From contig JAAWNJ010000014.1 in assembly GCA_022798895.1 (NCBI GenBank), positions 1 through 32,802 of the forward strand: a DNA stretch of 32,802 nt. The letters are read 5' to 3'. This document shows, piece by piece, positions 1-10,654 of the stretch. The position numbers were made by a program, and so were the translations under genes. Below the pieces are notes generated by a model. That model was not told the origin of the DNA, ran no database searches, and was given only the letters and a program-made list of their open reading frames with translations. Position 1 is the stretch's first letter. Each line of letters opens with the position of its first letter. The stretch comes from Clostridia bacterium (lineage in GTDB: Bacteria > Bacillota > Clostridia > TANB77 > CAG-508).

Positions 1-171
1 CCCAAATACATAAGTTAGTGTGATTCCTGCTAAGATGAGCAAAACCACTATGGTCACTACTAAAGCTACAAGGGTTATCCCAGCTGTTGAAGCTTTGCTG
101 ATTACAGATGGGTTATCCTGGCAGGATATACCCTTTTCATTCTTTTTCAATTTTTTAACTCTTCCCTTCAT
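1..171 (-). CDS. Pilin-like protein, type IV prepilin N-terminal segment (3' part runs off the window start)
   Basis: Minus-strand reading from ATG at 171: MKGRVKKLKKNEKGISCQDNPSVISKASTAGITLVALVVTIVVLLILAGITLTYVFG. The hydrophobic segment matches the pilin-like ORF at 4529. Confidence 0.75.
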   Translation of the reverse strand, partial: MKGRVKKLKKNEKGISCQDNPSVISKASTAGITLVALVVTIVVLLILAGITLTYVFG

Positions 172-382
172 TCTTCCTTTGCTCCTTCTTTTTTATTCTT
201 ATGTATAGTTTTCACATTTTGGGTTTATCTTATACACTGTCTTTTAATATTAGTATAATACATATATATATATTATTTCAATATATTTTATCAGTATATG
301 TCATAAGATGTCAATAATCAACTTTAATTTTTTAGTTAATTCTAAGAAAAAAGGAAGCCATTTTTAGACTTCCTTTCTGTAA

Positions 383-559
383 CTAGCTGTTTTCAGCTGT
401 TCTATTTGCAATTTCAATTGCTTTTGTAACAATGTTACCACAAGTTTTTGATGGAACATTTCCCCATCCGCCATCTTGTTTTACTTGGTCATATACACCA
501 AGTTCTTTGGCAATTTCTTCTCTTAATTTATTGGAAATAAGTTTGCTGTTCTTTGACAT
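383..559 (-). CDS. Alpha/beta-type small acid-soluble spore protein (SASP), 58 aa
   Basis: Not in the ORF track (<60 aa). Translation MSKNSKLISNKLREEIAKELGVYDQVKQDGGWGNVPSKTCGNIVTKAIEIANRTAENS, with SASP-like KLREEIAKELGV and GGWGN..SKTCGNIV motifs; GGAGG-like RBS upstream. Confidence 0.88.
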   Translation of the reverse strand: MSKNSKLISNKLREEIAKELGVYDQVKQDGGWGNVPSKTCGNIVTKAIEIANRTAENS

Positions 560-748
560 CGAATTTACCTCCTACTAGAGTTTCCTATTTGTGAAATTTT
601 ATTTTCTTACTTGATTAACAGTGAAAGCTTTTTGCTTTTTGTTACTTTTGTTTCACATTATTATTTTGTACCTAAATCTCTAAAATATTTCTTAAATTTT
701 TTCCATTTTATTTAAAATTATTTTTTTGCCTACAAATCTGTAACCATT

Positions 749-2134
749 TTAGTGAGTTAATGTACCATTTGGTGTATTAATAATCACTAAAATGTCTTCT
801 TCCTTTCCTGTTTCGCAATTGATATATACTAAGAAATCAGTATCATCTACTTTTCCTTTGAACTCCCAGCATAGTACTTCACTTTTCCATTCTGTTGGAA
901 TAATGGCTAAACCTTCACTTTTGATATCTAAATTTTTGTTTAAATTTTTCTTTGCTTGCTCTTTTGAAATGAGAACTTTCGAAATATCTCTAGTTTCATG
1001 ATTATTCAAGTATCCACTCGTTTCAACTCCCATAACTTCTCCATTATCTAAAGCAACTTTTACCTTGATTAAGTCTGGATAAACTGTTACATCATCTTGT
1101 TCATAAGCATAGTTAATGGTAACAATTCCATCCTGTTTTAGATAATAGGTTTCTTTCATATTTTTGAAACCACGTTCCTCTAAATATTTCTTTCCAATTT
1201 CGTTTGCTCTTTCTTGGCTAACACTTTCTGCCTCTATACTACGGTTATAGTTCATAAATACAATATGTCCACCTTTTTCTGTAACAGAAATATTAAAGTT
1301 TGCCTCTTTTTCATTATTTACTTTCGCGTTGAAATCATAGGTAATCATGTTTGTATTTTCTGATTTACCTGATAGTGTAATTTCTTGTACTTTATCTTCT
1401 CCAATAAATTTTTTTGCTATTTCTTTTGCCTTGTCCTCACTGATATTTTCGCCTGTTAAGCCTTTTTTCTCTTTTTTCGTAATATGCTCAGAAAAAGCTC
1501 CATCATAAATTAGCCCTGAATACTCGTGGAAGTTTTCTTCTAAGTTTGTAAAGCTATTTTTAGAGATGTTGCTTACTTCTTGTGCAAAGGCAACTGTTCC
1601 TTTTTTCGTTAGCTCTCCCCAGCTAATTCTTCCATCATTCATATCTGCTGATAATTGATTTAATGTGTTTTCTAATTCCACACTATAATCATGTAATTGT
1701 TTTAAATTGTTTAAATCTTCTTGACTTAACTTTTCATTATTAATATTTTTACGTGAAAGTGAATAGCTATAATCACTTACTTGATTTAAAAACTTTTCTG
1801 TTTTCTCTAATTCTACACTTTCTATTGGAAGTCTTGATAAATATACTTGTGCTAAGTTTGCCTCTTTCCATACATTCGTTAATGTTTCTGCGCCATGTTC
1901 TGGTGTACTAGAAATTAATGATTTTGCTAAGTACGTCTCTACATTTTGCACATAATCTACTAATTCAAAAAATGCCATATTATATTGATTTTCTGAAGCT
2001 AATCTATAATCTGTTTGTTTTTTGTAAATCCATACTCCCATTGCAATAATAATGGCAAATAATACGACAACGACACTAAGCATATGCCTGTCTTTTAATC
2101 GATTTTTCCAATCTACTAATTTATTTTGTCCCAT
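749..2134 (-). CDS. ypeB: Germination protein YpeB (N-terminal TM, PepSY-like repeats)
   Basis: 461 aa ORF; N-terminal TM followed by YpeB-like helical region (ENQYNMAFFELVDYVQNVETYLAK), C-terminal PepSY-like repeats; adjacent to sleB. Confidence 0.88.
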   Translation of the reverse strand: MGQNKLVDWKNRLKDRHMLSVVVVLFAIIIAMGVWIYKKQTDYRLASENQYNMAFFELVDYVQNVETYLAKSLISSTPEHGAETLTNVWKEANLAQVYLSRLPIESVELEKTEKFLNQVSDYSYSLSRKNINNEKLSQEDLNNLKQLHDYSVELENTLNQLSADMNDGRISWGELTKKGTVAFAQEVSNISKNSFTNLEENFHEYSGLIYDGAFSEHITKKEKKGLTGENISEDKAKEIAKKFIGEDKVQEITLSGKSENTNMITYDFNAKVNNEKEANFNISVTEKGGHIVFMNYNRSIEAESVSQERANEIGKKYLEERGFKNMKETYYLKQDGIVTINYAYEQDDVTVYPDLIKVKVALDNGEVMGVETSGYLNNHETRDISKVLISKEQAKKNLNKNLDIKSEGLAIIPTEWKSEVLCWEFKGKVDDTDFLVYINCETGKEEDILVIINTPNGTLTH

Positions 2135-2231
2135 TTCTTTTTCTTCCTTTCTATTTGAAATAGTTAGTTGAATTTCATTTCAACTTGTTCTTGTTAAAAT
2201 ATTGCCCTAATAATAGCTATATTTCTGCCCC

Positions 2232-2732
2232 TTAACGGCAAAATCTATGCTTACCAATAGTTTTAATCAATGGTCTTGACCAAATCCATTTATTAGTTGC
2301 AGTATCTGGATTAAAATAATAAATCGCTCCATCTGTTGGATCCCAACCATTTAGTGCATCTCTCGCTGCCTTTACAACTGTGGCACCTTCTTCTATTGGT
2401 ACATTAATCTGTCCATCTGCAACTGCTGTAAATGCTCCTGACTGATAAATAACTCCTGCAATAGTATTTGGAAATTTAGAATCTTTGACACGATTCAAAA
2501 TAACTGCTCCTACTGCTACTTGTCCCTCATAAGGTTCTCCTCTCGCTTCTCCATTTATAGCTCTTGCGAGTAGTTGTACATCTGAAGTATTTCCACTGTT
2601 GCTATCTGCTGCATAAACAGGCTCTTGTCCAACTAATTCTAATATTCCAAAAACTGCTAAGAATGTAGATATCATAGTAAGTATCATTAAGATAGTTCTA
2701 AAAATAATAGATTTTATTTTTTGTTTTTTCAT
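2232..2732 (-). CDS. sleB: Spore cortex-lytic enzyme SleB, cell wall hydrolase domain
   Basis: LLARAINGEARGEPYEGQVAVGAVILNRVKDSKFPNTIAGVIYQSGAFTAV is characteristic of the SleB hydrolase domain; signal/TM N-terminus; linked to ypeB. Confidence 0.88.
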   Translation of the reverse strand: MKKQKIKSIIFRTILMILTMISTFLAVFGILELVGQEPVYAADSNSGNTSDVQLLARAINGEARGEPYEGQVAVGAVILNRVKDSKFPNTIAGVIYQSGAFTAVADGQINVPIEEGATVVKAARDALNGWDPTDGAIYYFNPDTATNKWIWSRPLIKTIGKHRFCR

Positions 2733-2812
2733 GGTTAACTCCTTGTCTTAAAATTTTCTTTGCCACTATTTTGTGCATATTTTGTAAAATTATTCAAAAA
2801 ACTAAAATAAAA

Positions 2813-2858
2813 AACTAGTCAAATTTACTCAATTTCACTTGAGAATTTTTGACTAGTT
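2813..2858 (-). terminator. Rho-independent terminator for the pilin-like gene
   Basis: AACTAGTCAAA (2813-2823) / TTTGACTAGTT (2848-2858) with inner CTCAA/TTGAG; U-rich tract follows on the minus strand. Confidence 0.75.
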
Positions 2859-2893
2859 GTATGATACAATTTACATTAATATACAATCTTATT

Positions 2894-4529
2894 TTATTTA
2901 ATTCCTATATATACATAATATCCTTTGTCATCACCACCATTTTGTGGGTACAAATTAGAGCTGGTTCCGCTAATTTCTCCATAATAAGTAGAACCTTTAT
3001 TATATCCAGTAATAACCATATCCACCGTTAGGTCACACACTTGAAGTAGCCAGGCTTCCCTTTCATACTGGTATTCACATTTCAGGCAGAAGATCGCTTT
3101 TGTAAGTGTGCCCTCATCAAGTTTGGAGGTTCTAACTAGCCTCCCAGCGGCGGATACCGTTTGTTGTGTGAAGGCATTATGAGCAATCAGCCCATCCCCG
3201 AGTTATCTTCCAAACTGGGCAGCTATACAGTGCGTTTTTCGCCACGCGCATTTCACGCGGTGCAGATCTCTTCTCTGTATATTTCTTTATCGGATTACTT
3301 GACCATTTCTCCCATACATATAATTTCGTTGTTCCAGATACACTTTGATCGCTTGTATTTCCTTTTGCATCATATACCTTTACCATACAGCTATGACTTC
3401 CTGTACTTAAATCTGTAATAGTTTTACTCTTTGTTACACTTAATGTTGTTGCTGAACATGTCTGTGTATCTCTTAATACATTATCAACATAAAATTCCAC
3501 TTTCACAATTCCAGCTTTTGTGTCTTCTGCTGTCACACTAAGGGTAATTCCTGTCTCTGAATATTTTTCGGCTGTGAAATTTGTTATTGTTGGACCTTCG
3601 TTATCAAAATTAAATCCTTCACTTCGGCATATATTAGTTTTGCCACTTTCTGTTTCTAGTAATGTCCATAAATAATAAGTTCCTGTATAGCCTTTTCCTA
3701 TAATCGTTTCATAATTACTACAATTTTCTATAAAACTACTTTGTGTTGGTTCTACTGTCGTGTTTAGCCACTGATATTTTATACTTTTTACTTTGTCATC
3801 AGTTTCTTTTACCTCTACCTTTACTGGATGTTCTTTTTGATATTCTTCATTGCCATTTGGGCTATATTCTACTGACATAACAATTCCATCAACAGTTATT
3901 AGCTCTATAGCTGATAACTCTGCATATACTTTAATGGTGTATTTTCCATTTTGTTTTACAGAACAATTCTCTATAATTTCATCCTTTCTATTGCTATATT
4001 CATACTCTTTTATTACATGTCCTTCTTGTATAATTTCAATTTTATGAATTCCATTTTTTTCTTCCTTTGCGGTTATGGTAAATGTTGCTAATCTAGAATT
4101 TTCTGCTAGTACAGGAGCACTTACTGTTAAGCTTGGAAATACCAATTCCTCTTTTTTTCCTAAGTATTTTCCTAATTTGGGAACACTTCTATCTAGCTCA
4201 AAAGCATAACCATCTATAATTACAATATCATCTATGATTTCTGCATCTTGAATTTCATTTAAAATATAAGTATCTAAAAAATCATTTTCATTGTACTTTA
4301 TATTTGTCCTTTTCTCTACTTGAACAGTAGTTAATACAACTTCTATCTTTTCCCTTGCTTTTGCTATTTCTGTTTTTAATTTTGCATTTGATGCTTGTTT
4401 GAATATGCTATTGTCTCCTAATACATAAGTTAGTGTGATTCCTGCTAAAATGAGCAATACCACTATTGTTACAACGAGTGCTACAAGTGTAATTCCCTTC
4501 TCTTTATTTCTTTTCTTTTGTTTCTTCAT
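2894..4529 (-). pseudogene. Pilin-like surface protein gene interrupted by a ~245-bp insertion (N-terminal part 3177-4529, C-terminal remnant 2894-~3031)
   Basis: N-terminal ORF MKKQKKRNKEKGITLVALVVTIVVLLILAGITLTYVLGDNS... ends in an atypical basic tail (RSAPREMRVAKNALYSCPVWKITRGWADCS). A native-looking C-terminus in another frame lies beyond: TVDMVITGYNKGSTYYGEISGTSSNLYPQNGGDDKGYYVYIGIK*. Confidence 0.7.
3031..3275. mobile_element. Candidate small non-coding inserted element (approximate boundaries)
   Basis: Locally GC-richer block with several hairpins (GGAGG/CCTCC; CACGCG/CGCGGTG; CACACTT/AAGTGTG) between two parts of one pilin-like gene; no ORF of its own. Confidence 0.5.
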
Positions 4530-4643
4530 CTTTCTTTATTTTCCTCTCTCTGTTTTTGTATATCTTTATATTAGCATTCAATTAAATGCATGTCAAGAGA
4601 ATTTATTTGAGTGCATGGTAATATTTTTATAGGAGGTATTGTC

Positions 4644-4862
4644 ATGTATCTAAAGAGATTAAAAGATTTAAGAGAAGATAGAGATTTAACACAAAGTGAA
4701 GTAGCAAGTTACTTACAAATTACGAGACAACAGTATGGTTTATATGAAACTGGTAAACGTGACATTCCAGCAGAATTTATCAAATTTCTAGCTATATTTT
4801 ATCATACCTCTACAGATTATATTCTAGAATTAACGAATAACATAGATTCATACAAAAGCTAA
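4644..4862 (+). CDS. XRE-family helix-turn-helix regulator
   Basis: MYLKRLKDLREDRDLTQSEVASYLQITRQQYGLYETGKRDIPAEFIKFLAIFYHTSTDYILELT; RBS aggaggt upstream of ATG 4644. Confidence 0.88.
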   Translation: MYLKRLKDLREDRDLTQSEVASYLQITRQQYGLYETGKRDIPAEFIKFLAIFYHTSTDYILELTNNIDSYKS

Positions 4863-4969
4863 TTTCTTTGGTATTACGCTTGATATTATATAATAATTAC
4901 AATATAATATATCTTGGATTGTAAACGTGATTATAATTGGCTCATTTAAAAAGAGAAAGGAAACCCAAA

Positions 4970-6091
4970 ATGAAAAAAGTATTAATATTTTATGCTTCTT
5001 ATGGTGGTGGACATTTATCAGCTGCAAAATCCATCTTAAAGTATATTACTGAATGTTGTCCTAATGCAGAAGCTGAAATGATAGATTGTATGAAATACAT
5101 TAATAAACCAATTGAAAAGGTGACAACTGGTGCTTATCGAGAAATGGCAAAAAAAGCTCCAAAACTATGGGGAAAAGTATATTCTGGATCTGAAAAAGGC
5201 CTTCTTTCCCAAATTAGTAAGGATAGCAATAAATTAATGGCTAGAAAATTAAATCATTTATTACAAGAAAAAAAGCCTAATCTTGTTATCTCTACACATC
5301 CTTTTAGTAGTCAAATGGTTAGTTACTTGAAGAAAAAGGGAAAACTAAATTGTACTTTAGCAACTATAATGACTGACTTTGCTATGCACAAGCAATGGCT
5401 TATTGGGCATGAGTTTACACAATATTTCTTTGTCTCTAATGAAGCTATGAAACAAGATATAATAGAGTATGGAGTTTCTAATGATAAAATATTTGTAACT
5501 GGAATTCCTATGTCTGATAGATTTTTTGAAAACTTTGATACTAAAAAAATTCACGAAATGTTTGACTTAGATATGAATAAAAAAGTCATTCTTTTTTTTG
5601 GTGGTGGCGAGTTTGGATTAGGAAAAGAAAGAACTTCACAAATTCTAAAAGCTTTTATTCAAAAAGCTCTTGATTATCAAATTGTGGCAGTAGCTGGAAA
5701 AAATGAAAAAATGAAAGAAGCTTTTGAACAACTAGTTAAAAATAATAATGCTCAAGATAGAGTTCGTGTGTTAGGTTTTACTGATAAAGTCCCTGAATTA
5801 ATGCATATTTCTTCTTTAGTGGTAACCAAGCCTGGCGGACTTACTACTACTGAAAGTTTAGCTTCTAACCTTCCTATGGTAATTATAAATCCCATCCCTG
5901 GCCAAGAAGAGGAAAACGCAGAGTTTTTGGTTTCTAATAGGGTTGGTATTTGGATAAAAAAACAAGATATTCCTGAGGAGATTATTACTACTTTGCTTTC
6001 TTCTGATGAATTAGAAAAAATGAGGGAGAATACTCAAAAGTTCACCAAACAGTATTCTACGAAAATGATTTGTGATATGTTATTAAACTAA
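4970..6091 (+). CDS. MGDG synthase/MurG-like glycosyltransferase (diacylglycerol glucosyltransferase family)
   Basis: MKKVLIFYASYGGGHLSAAKSI start; VVTKPGGLTTTESLASNLPMVIINPIPGQEEENAEFL donor-binding motif of GT28 proteins. Confidence 0.85.
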   Translation: MKKVLIFYASYGGGHLSAAKSILKYITECCPNAEAEMIDCMKYINKPIEKVTTGAYREMAKKAPKLWGKVYSGSEKGLLSQISKDSNKLMARKLNHLLQEKKPNLVISTHPFSSQMVSYLKKKGKLNCTLATIMTDFAMHKQWLIGHEFTQYFFVSNEAMKQDIIEYGVSNDKIFVTGIPMSDRFFENFDTKKIHEMFDLDMNKKVILFFGGGEFGLGKERTSQILKAFIQKALDYQIVAVAGKNEKMKEAFEQLVKNNNAQDRVRVLGFTDKVPELMHISSLVVTKPGGLTTTESLASNLPMVIINPIPGQEEENAEFLVSNRVGIWIKKQDIPEEIITTLLSSDELEKMRENTQKFTKQYSTKMICDMLLN

Positions 6092-6100
6092 GTATATATA

Positions 6101-6150
6101 AAAATGAAATGATAGTAAAGAATTTAAAATCATTACTATCATTTCATTTT
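6101..6150. terminator. Bidirectional rho-independent terminator
   Basis: 18-bp perfect stem AAAATGAAATGATAGTAA / TTACTATCATTTCATTTT between convergent genes. Confidence 0.85.
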
Positions 6151-6184
6151 TATTTTATATTCTCTTTATCAAGAGAAACTGATG

Positions 6185-6784
6185 CTAAATCTCTCTTCTA
6201 CCTTCTAATGCTTTACTTAAAGTAACTTCATCTGTATACTCCAGATCTCCACCAACTGGAATTCCATGTGCAATTCTTGTTGCCTTAATTCCTAATGGCT
6301 TTACTAATTTAGAAATATACATTGCAGTCGCTTCTCCTTCTACACGTGGATTAGTTGCTAAAATAATTTCTTTGACTTCACCATTCATTAATCTAGATAG
6401 TAATTCTTTGATTTTAATATTATCTGGCCCTACTCCATTCATAGGAGAAATGCTACCATGTAATACATGATAAACTCCTTTAAATTCGTGAGTTCTTTCC
6501 ATTGCTACCACATCTCTAACATCTTCTACTACACAAATAATAGTATGATCGCGATTTAGATTACCACAAATTGGGCAAGGGTCTGTATCTGAAATATTAT
6601 AACATTGTGAACAGTATTTTAAATTACTTTTTGCTTCTAAAATAGCTTTTACAAATTCATTAGTCTCTTCTTCTGTAGCATCTAACATATGAAAAGCAAG
6701 CCTAGCTGCTGTCTTGCTCCCAATGCTAGGCAATTTTTCAAATGCTTCAATTAATTTTTCAATTGATGGTGCATAATAACTCAT
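6185..6784 (-). CDS. recR: Recombination protein RecR
   Basis: [25 protein letters not shown]-x2-C...C-x2-C zinc finger; TOPRIM; linked to ybaB and dnaX. Confidence 0.96.
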   Translation of the reverse strand: MSYYAPSIEKLIEAFEKLPSIGSKTAARLAFHMLDATEEETNEFVKAILEAKSNLKYCSQCYNISDTDPCPICGNLNRDHTIICVVEDVRDVVAMERTHEFKGVYHVLHGSISPMNGVGPDNIKIKELLSRLMNGEVKEIILATNPRVEGEATAMYISKLVKPLGIKATRIAHGIPVGGDLEYTDEVTLSKALEGRREI

Positions 6785-6800
6785 TTTACTATTCCTTTTC

Positions 6801-7142
6801 CTACATCATGCCTGGTATATTATACTTGCCTAATTCTTGTGCTTGTGCACTGTCTACTTTCCTCAATGCTTCATTAACACAACTTAAAATTAGGTCTTGT
6901 AACATCTCTACATCATCTGGATCAACAGCTTCTTTTTTGATAGTAATTTCTTTTACTTCTTTACTTCCAGATACTTTTACATAAACTGCTCCACCACCTA
7001 CTACTGCATCAAACTCTTTTGCTGCAAGTTCTGTTTGAGATTTCTCCATATCTGCTTGCATTTTTTTCGCTTCTTTCATTAATTGGCCTAAGTTCATTCC
7101 GCCAAATCCACCCATTCCTGGAAATCCGCCTTTTTTTGACAT
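6801..7142 (-). CDS. YbaB/EbfC nucleoid-associated protein
   Basis: [59 protein letters not shown]; position between dnaX and recR. Confidence 0.94.
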   Translation of the reverse strand: MSKKGGFPGMGGFGGMNLGQLMKEAKKMQADMEKSQTELAAKEFDAVVGGGAVYVKVSGSKEVKEITIKKEAVDPDDVEMLQDLILSCVNEALRKVDSAQAQELGKYNIPGMM

Positions 7143-7195
7143 AATATTTTTTCTCCTTCTTTTATGTTTACTTTTAAAATTAATTAACATTTCTT

Positions 7196-8803
7196 CTATT
7201 CTTCTATTTCATTAACTGGAATACCTAAATCCTTGATTGGATTTTGTTCTTCCGCTTCTTTTGCTTTTTGCTTTAAAATCTCATCTTGATTATCTAATAA
7301 CTTTACTCTCATTGGTTTTCCACATTCTATGGAAACTAATCTTTCTAATTCTTGTATATTTTCAGGACGTTCCATAGTAGCTTTAATAAATGGAGTTAGT
7401 CCATTTTGGAATACAATACCTACTGTCATATCATTGACTAGTGTAGCAATTGTGCTCATTAAATTGGTAGCTAATATCATTTTTCTTTCTTCTCTTAATG
7501 TACTTATAATCTTTGGCCAAAATTCTAGTTGTTTGATATTTAACTTACTAAAATCTATTGGCTCTTTCTTTTCCACTTTTGCTACTGTATTTGTTTTTGC
7601 TTTTTCTGTATTACTACTTGCTTGGAAATTTCCTTGTGCCATTTTTCTTTCTAGTTGTGTTATTCTTGTTTTTAGTTCTTCTATTCCTCCTGAGCTTGCC
7701 ATATTTTCATTTTGCATTGTTTGAATTACTGGTTGACACAATTTAATCATGGCAACTTCAAATAATACTGCTTTCTGTGAGGACCATTTCATATCATTTT
7801 CTAGTTCTGATAACACATAAATCATTTGTAATAGTCTTTCTTTTGACACTTTCTCTGAAATACTTGCTATTTGTTTTAGTTCTTCTTGGTTATAGATCTT
7901 TAGTTTCTCAGTTGTTTTCCAAACTAAAATATCTTTTGTATACTTAATTAATTCCCATAGTAAATTCGTTAAATCTTTTCCTTCTTGCATGACCGCTTCT
8001 ACTGTGGTAATTGTTTTCTCTATATTACTTTCTATTATTGCTTCCACTATTTGTGAGATAAAGGTTAGTTTTGGAATTCCTACTAAATCTTTTACTAAGT
8101 CCTCATCTATCTTTTGGCTTCCTTCTTGTAAGCATCTTTCTAAAATACTTAAAGCATCTCTCATAGCTCCTTCTGCTAGAATAGAAATAATGCTTAATGC
8201 CTCTTTTGTAATTTCAATTTTGCTTTCATCACAAACATATTGTAATCGTTTACTAATGTCATTATTCGAAATCTTTTTGAAATCAAAACGTTGACATCTA
8301 GAAAGAATAGTTGCTGGTAATTTTTGTGGCTCTGTAGTAGCTAAAATAAATTTAACATGTGATGGTGGTTCTTCTAGTGTTTTTAATAATGCATTAAAGG
8401 CTCCTGTTGATAGCATATGAACCTCATCGATAATATAGACTCTATATTTAGCAAGTGTTGGTAAAAAATTCACTTCATCACGGATAGCTCTAATGTCATC
8501 TACACTATTGTTAGAAGCTGCATCCATTTCTACAATATCAGTTAAAGAACCAGATAAAGCAGCTTTACAGATTTCACATTCATTACAAGGTTCACCATCT
8601 TGTGGATTTAAGCAATTAACTGCTCTTGCTAAAATTTTGGCACTAGTCGTTTTTCCTGTTCCTCTTCCGCCATTTAACAAATAGGCATGTCCTACTCTTC
8701 CTGCTATAATTTGATTTCTAATGGTTTTGGTAATATGTTCTTGCCCTACCATATCTTCGAATTTTAACGGTCTAAACTTTCGATATAATGCAGTGTATGC
8801 CAT
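7196..8803 (-). CDS. dnaX: DNA polymerase III subunit gamma/tau
   Basis: [32 protein letters not shown]...[20 protein letters not shown], zinc-binding CNECEIC; RBS ggggagga before ATG 8803. Confidence 0.96.
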   Translation of the reverse strand: MAYTALYRKFRPLKFEDMVGQEHITKTIRNQIIAGRVGHAYLLNGGRGTGKTTSAKILARAVNCLNPQDGEPCNECEICKAALSGSLTDIVEMDAASNNSVDDIRAIRDEVNFLPTLAKYRVYIIDEVHMLSTGAFNALLKTLEEPPSHVKFILATTEPQKLPATILSRCQRFDFKKISNNDISKRLQYVCDESKIEITKEALSIISILAEGAMRDALSILERCLQEGSQKIDEDLVKDLVGIPKLTFISQIVEAIIESNIEKTITTVEAVMQEGKDLTNLLWELIKYTKDILVWKTTEKLKIYNQEELKQIASISEKVSKERLLQMIYVLSELENDMKWSSQKAVLFEVAMIKLCQPVIQTMQNENMASSGGIEELKTRITQLERKMAQGNFQASSNTEKAKTNTVAKVEKKEPIDFSKLNIKQLEFWPKIISTLREERKMILATNLMSTIATLVNDMTVGIVFQNGLTPFIKATMERPENIQELERLVSIECGKPMRVKLLDNQDEILKQKAKEAEEQNPIKDLGIPVNEIEE

Positions 8804-8849
8804 TTGTCTCCTCCCCAAACAATTAAAAAGGTATCAAATCTTTATTCTT

Positions 8850-8961
8850 AGCCACTCTATGGAGAATAAATACCACATAGAAGTATCTACTTATTGCTGC
8901 TTCCTTCCGGACCTGACAAGGTTCATAGGCTCCTATTGGTTTTACTCTCCATACAATGGCT
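8850..8961 (-). ncRNA. ffs: Signal recognition particle RNA (bacterial small SRP RNA)
   Basis: Minus strand contains TGAACCTTGTCAGGTCCGGAAGGAAGCAGCA; ends pair (AGCCATTGTATGGAGAG / CTCCATAGAGTGGCT). Confidence 0.93.
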
Positions 8962-9027
8962 AAAATAAAAAACTTCATACCTTTGTATTATATACTTTTT
9001 TATTTTGTTTAGCAAGAGAATTTTATG

Positions 9028-9777
9028 CTATTTTACTCTCTTAAATACAATATCTTTCATATCTGTTTTTTCTATATAGCAATTTTCTTCTTCATCTAAA
9101 TTTCCTGTTGGTAGTTCTAATGCTATTTCTGCTTGATATTTAGCTTTTGTTGTTTCTATCATAAAGTCACAAGTAATAGCAAATTTGATTTCTTCATTAG
9201 TCACTTTTATCTTTTTTAATAATGTATTATTATGAATAATTTCTTTGTCTTTGTCTGAAGTATAGTTACCAATGCTACTGTTACTAAATCTAATTAAAGC
9301 CTGCCCACCTTTACTTCCAATTTCCAAATTAGAAGAGTTGCTACTACTACTTCCTTTATATTCTAACTTTTCATCTACTAAAAACTGCTCATCATAAGTA
9401 TAAAGTCTCCCTGCCTCACTATTAGGCATATAGGTTTGAATAGCTCCTTTTTGTGGTGCCTTTTTTATTTGAATATTACTAATTTTGACACTTTTAATGA
9501 GTTCATCTTCTTTGATGTTATTTGTATTTTGGTCTATATAAAAATACACATCATTATTCTGGCAAATGTCAAAATTCCATTTTTCTTTACTTTTCTCTGC
9601 TGTTTCAACACCTTCTACTGTTCCAATGACTACAATTTTGGAAAGCTGATATGGCATATTTGTTTCGCCTTCCACCTCATATTTAATCATCATAATGGCA
9701 ACACCAAGAAGTACTAAAACTAAAATGCTTACTGCTATTATGAGTTTTATGGTTTCCTTTCTTTTTTCAGTTATCAC
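9028..9777 (-). CDS. Hypothetical membrane-anchored extracytoplasmic protein
   Basis: 249 aa with a single N-terminal TM (LIIAVSILVLVLLGVAIMMI); no family recognised. Confidence 0.65.
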   Translation of the reverse strand: MITEKRKETIKLIIAVSILVLVLLGVAIMMIKYEVEGETNMPYQLSKIVVIGTVEGVETAEKSKEKWNFDICQNNDVYFYIDQNTNNIKEDELIKSVKISNIQIKKAPQKGAIQTYMPNSEAGRLYTYDEQFLVDEKLEYKGSSSSNSSNLEIGSKGGQALIRFSNSSIGNYTSDKDKEIIHNNTLLKKIKVTNEEIKFAITCDFMIETTKAKYQAEIALELPTGNLDEEENCYIEKTDMKDIVFKRVK

Positions 9778-9838
9778 ATCTTCCTCCTTAAGATTTTATT
9801 CTTTTGTATATTTCTTACTACTTTAATTTTACATTTGG

Positions 9839-9929
9839 CGGAGTGGGTGGGATTCGAACCCACGTGGCACTTATACAGTACCTAATTGATTTCGAATCAA
9901 CCTCGTTATGACCACTTCGATACCACTCC
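9839..9929 (-). tRNA. tRNA-Ser (anticodon CGA)
   Basis: Minus: GGAGTGGTATCGAAGTGGTCATAACGAGGTTGATTCGAAATCAATTAGGTACTGTATAAGTGCCACGTGGGTTCGAATCCCACCCACTCC; anticodon loop TTCGAAA, long variable arm. Confidence 0.93.
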
Positions 9930-9931
9930 TT

Positions 9932-10393
9932 TTATTTCTTTTTTTGACGTAGTTCTTTAAAAAATTGCTTTAATATCCCTTCACATTCTTGTCCTAAAAT
10001 TCCTGTTTCTATCTCTATTTTATGATTAAATGGATAATCTTGTAATAAATTTAATACTGAACCACATGCTCCTGTTTTTGGATCCATTGTTCCAATATAT
10101 AACTTTCTAATTCTAGACTGAATGAGAGCTCCTGCGCACATACTACATGGCTCTAAAGTTACATACATATCACAATCTGTTAAGCGCCAAGAATTTAACT
10201 TTTTACTTGCTTTTTGAATTGCTAGAATTTCTGCATGCTTTGTAGTATCTAGCTTGTACTCTTTTTCATTATATGCTCTTGCTATGATTTTATGATTTTT
10301 TACAATAATAGCTCCTACTGGAATTTCTTCCTTGTCATAGGCTTTTTTAGCTTGTTTTAGAGCTTCTTTCATGTATTTTTCAACTTCTAGCAT
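9932..10393 (-). CDS. tadA: tRNA-specific adenosine deaminase
   Basis: HAEILAIQKA and PCSMCAGALIQSRI zinc deaminase motifs. Confidence 0.94.
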   Translation of the reverse strand: MLEVEKYMKEALKQAKKAYDKEEIPVGAIIVKNHKIIARAYNEKEYKLDTTKHAEILAIQKASKKLNSWRLTDCDMYVTLEPCSMCAGALIQSRIRKLYIGTMDPKTGACGSVLNLLQDYPFNHKIEIETGILGQECEGILKQFFKELRQKKK

Positions 10394-10555
10394 TTTTTCC
10401 TACTTTCCTATTTTCATGTCTAATTTGCTTTATTATCATACAATATTTCATAATTTCTGTCAAATCTGATTGGTGAAATATTCACATAGATTCCTTGATT
10501 TTTAGTAGGATTGGTGGTAAGATAAATAGCATATCTTTATAAAGGAGTGTCATCT

Positions 10556-10627
10556 ATGGCAAAATCAAACAAGTTTGTCACAGCTGCATATCAGCATTTG
10601 GATGAGCTGGTTCTTATGGCACTTTAA
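10556..10627 (+). CDS. Putative 23-aa small ORF
   Basis: MAKSNKFVTAAYQHLDELVLMAL with AAAGGAGTG RBS, followed by two hairpins ending in a terminator. Confidence 0.35.
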   Translation: MAKSNKFVTAAYQHLDELVLMAL

Positions 10628-10654
10628 AGGAAAGAGCACAGTATCTTTCCAAGA

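Noticed and set aside
7329-7724. Plus-strand ORFs inside dnaX (also 7558-7746, 7989-8294, 8493-8684)
   Set aside because: Shadow ORFs antisense to a confidently assigned core gene; low-complexity hydrophobic translations from the antisense of an AT-rich CDS.
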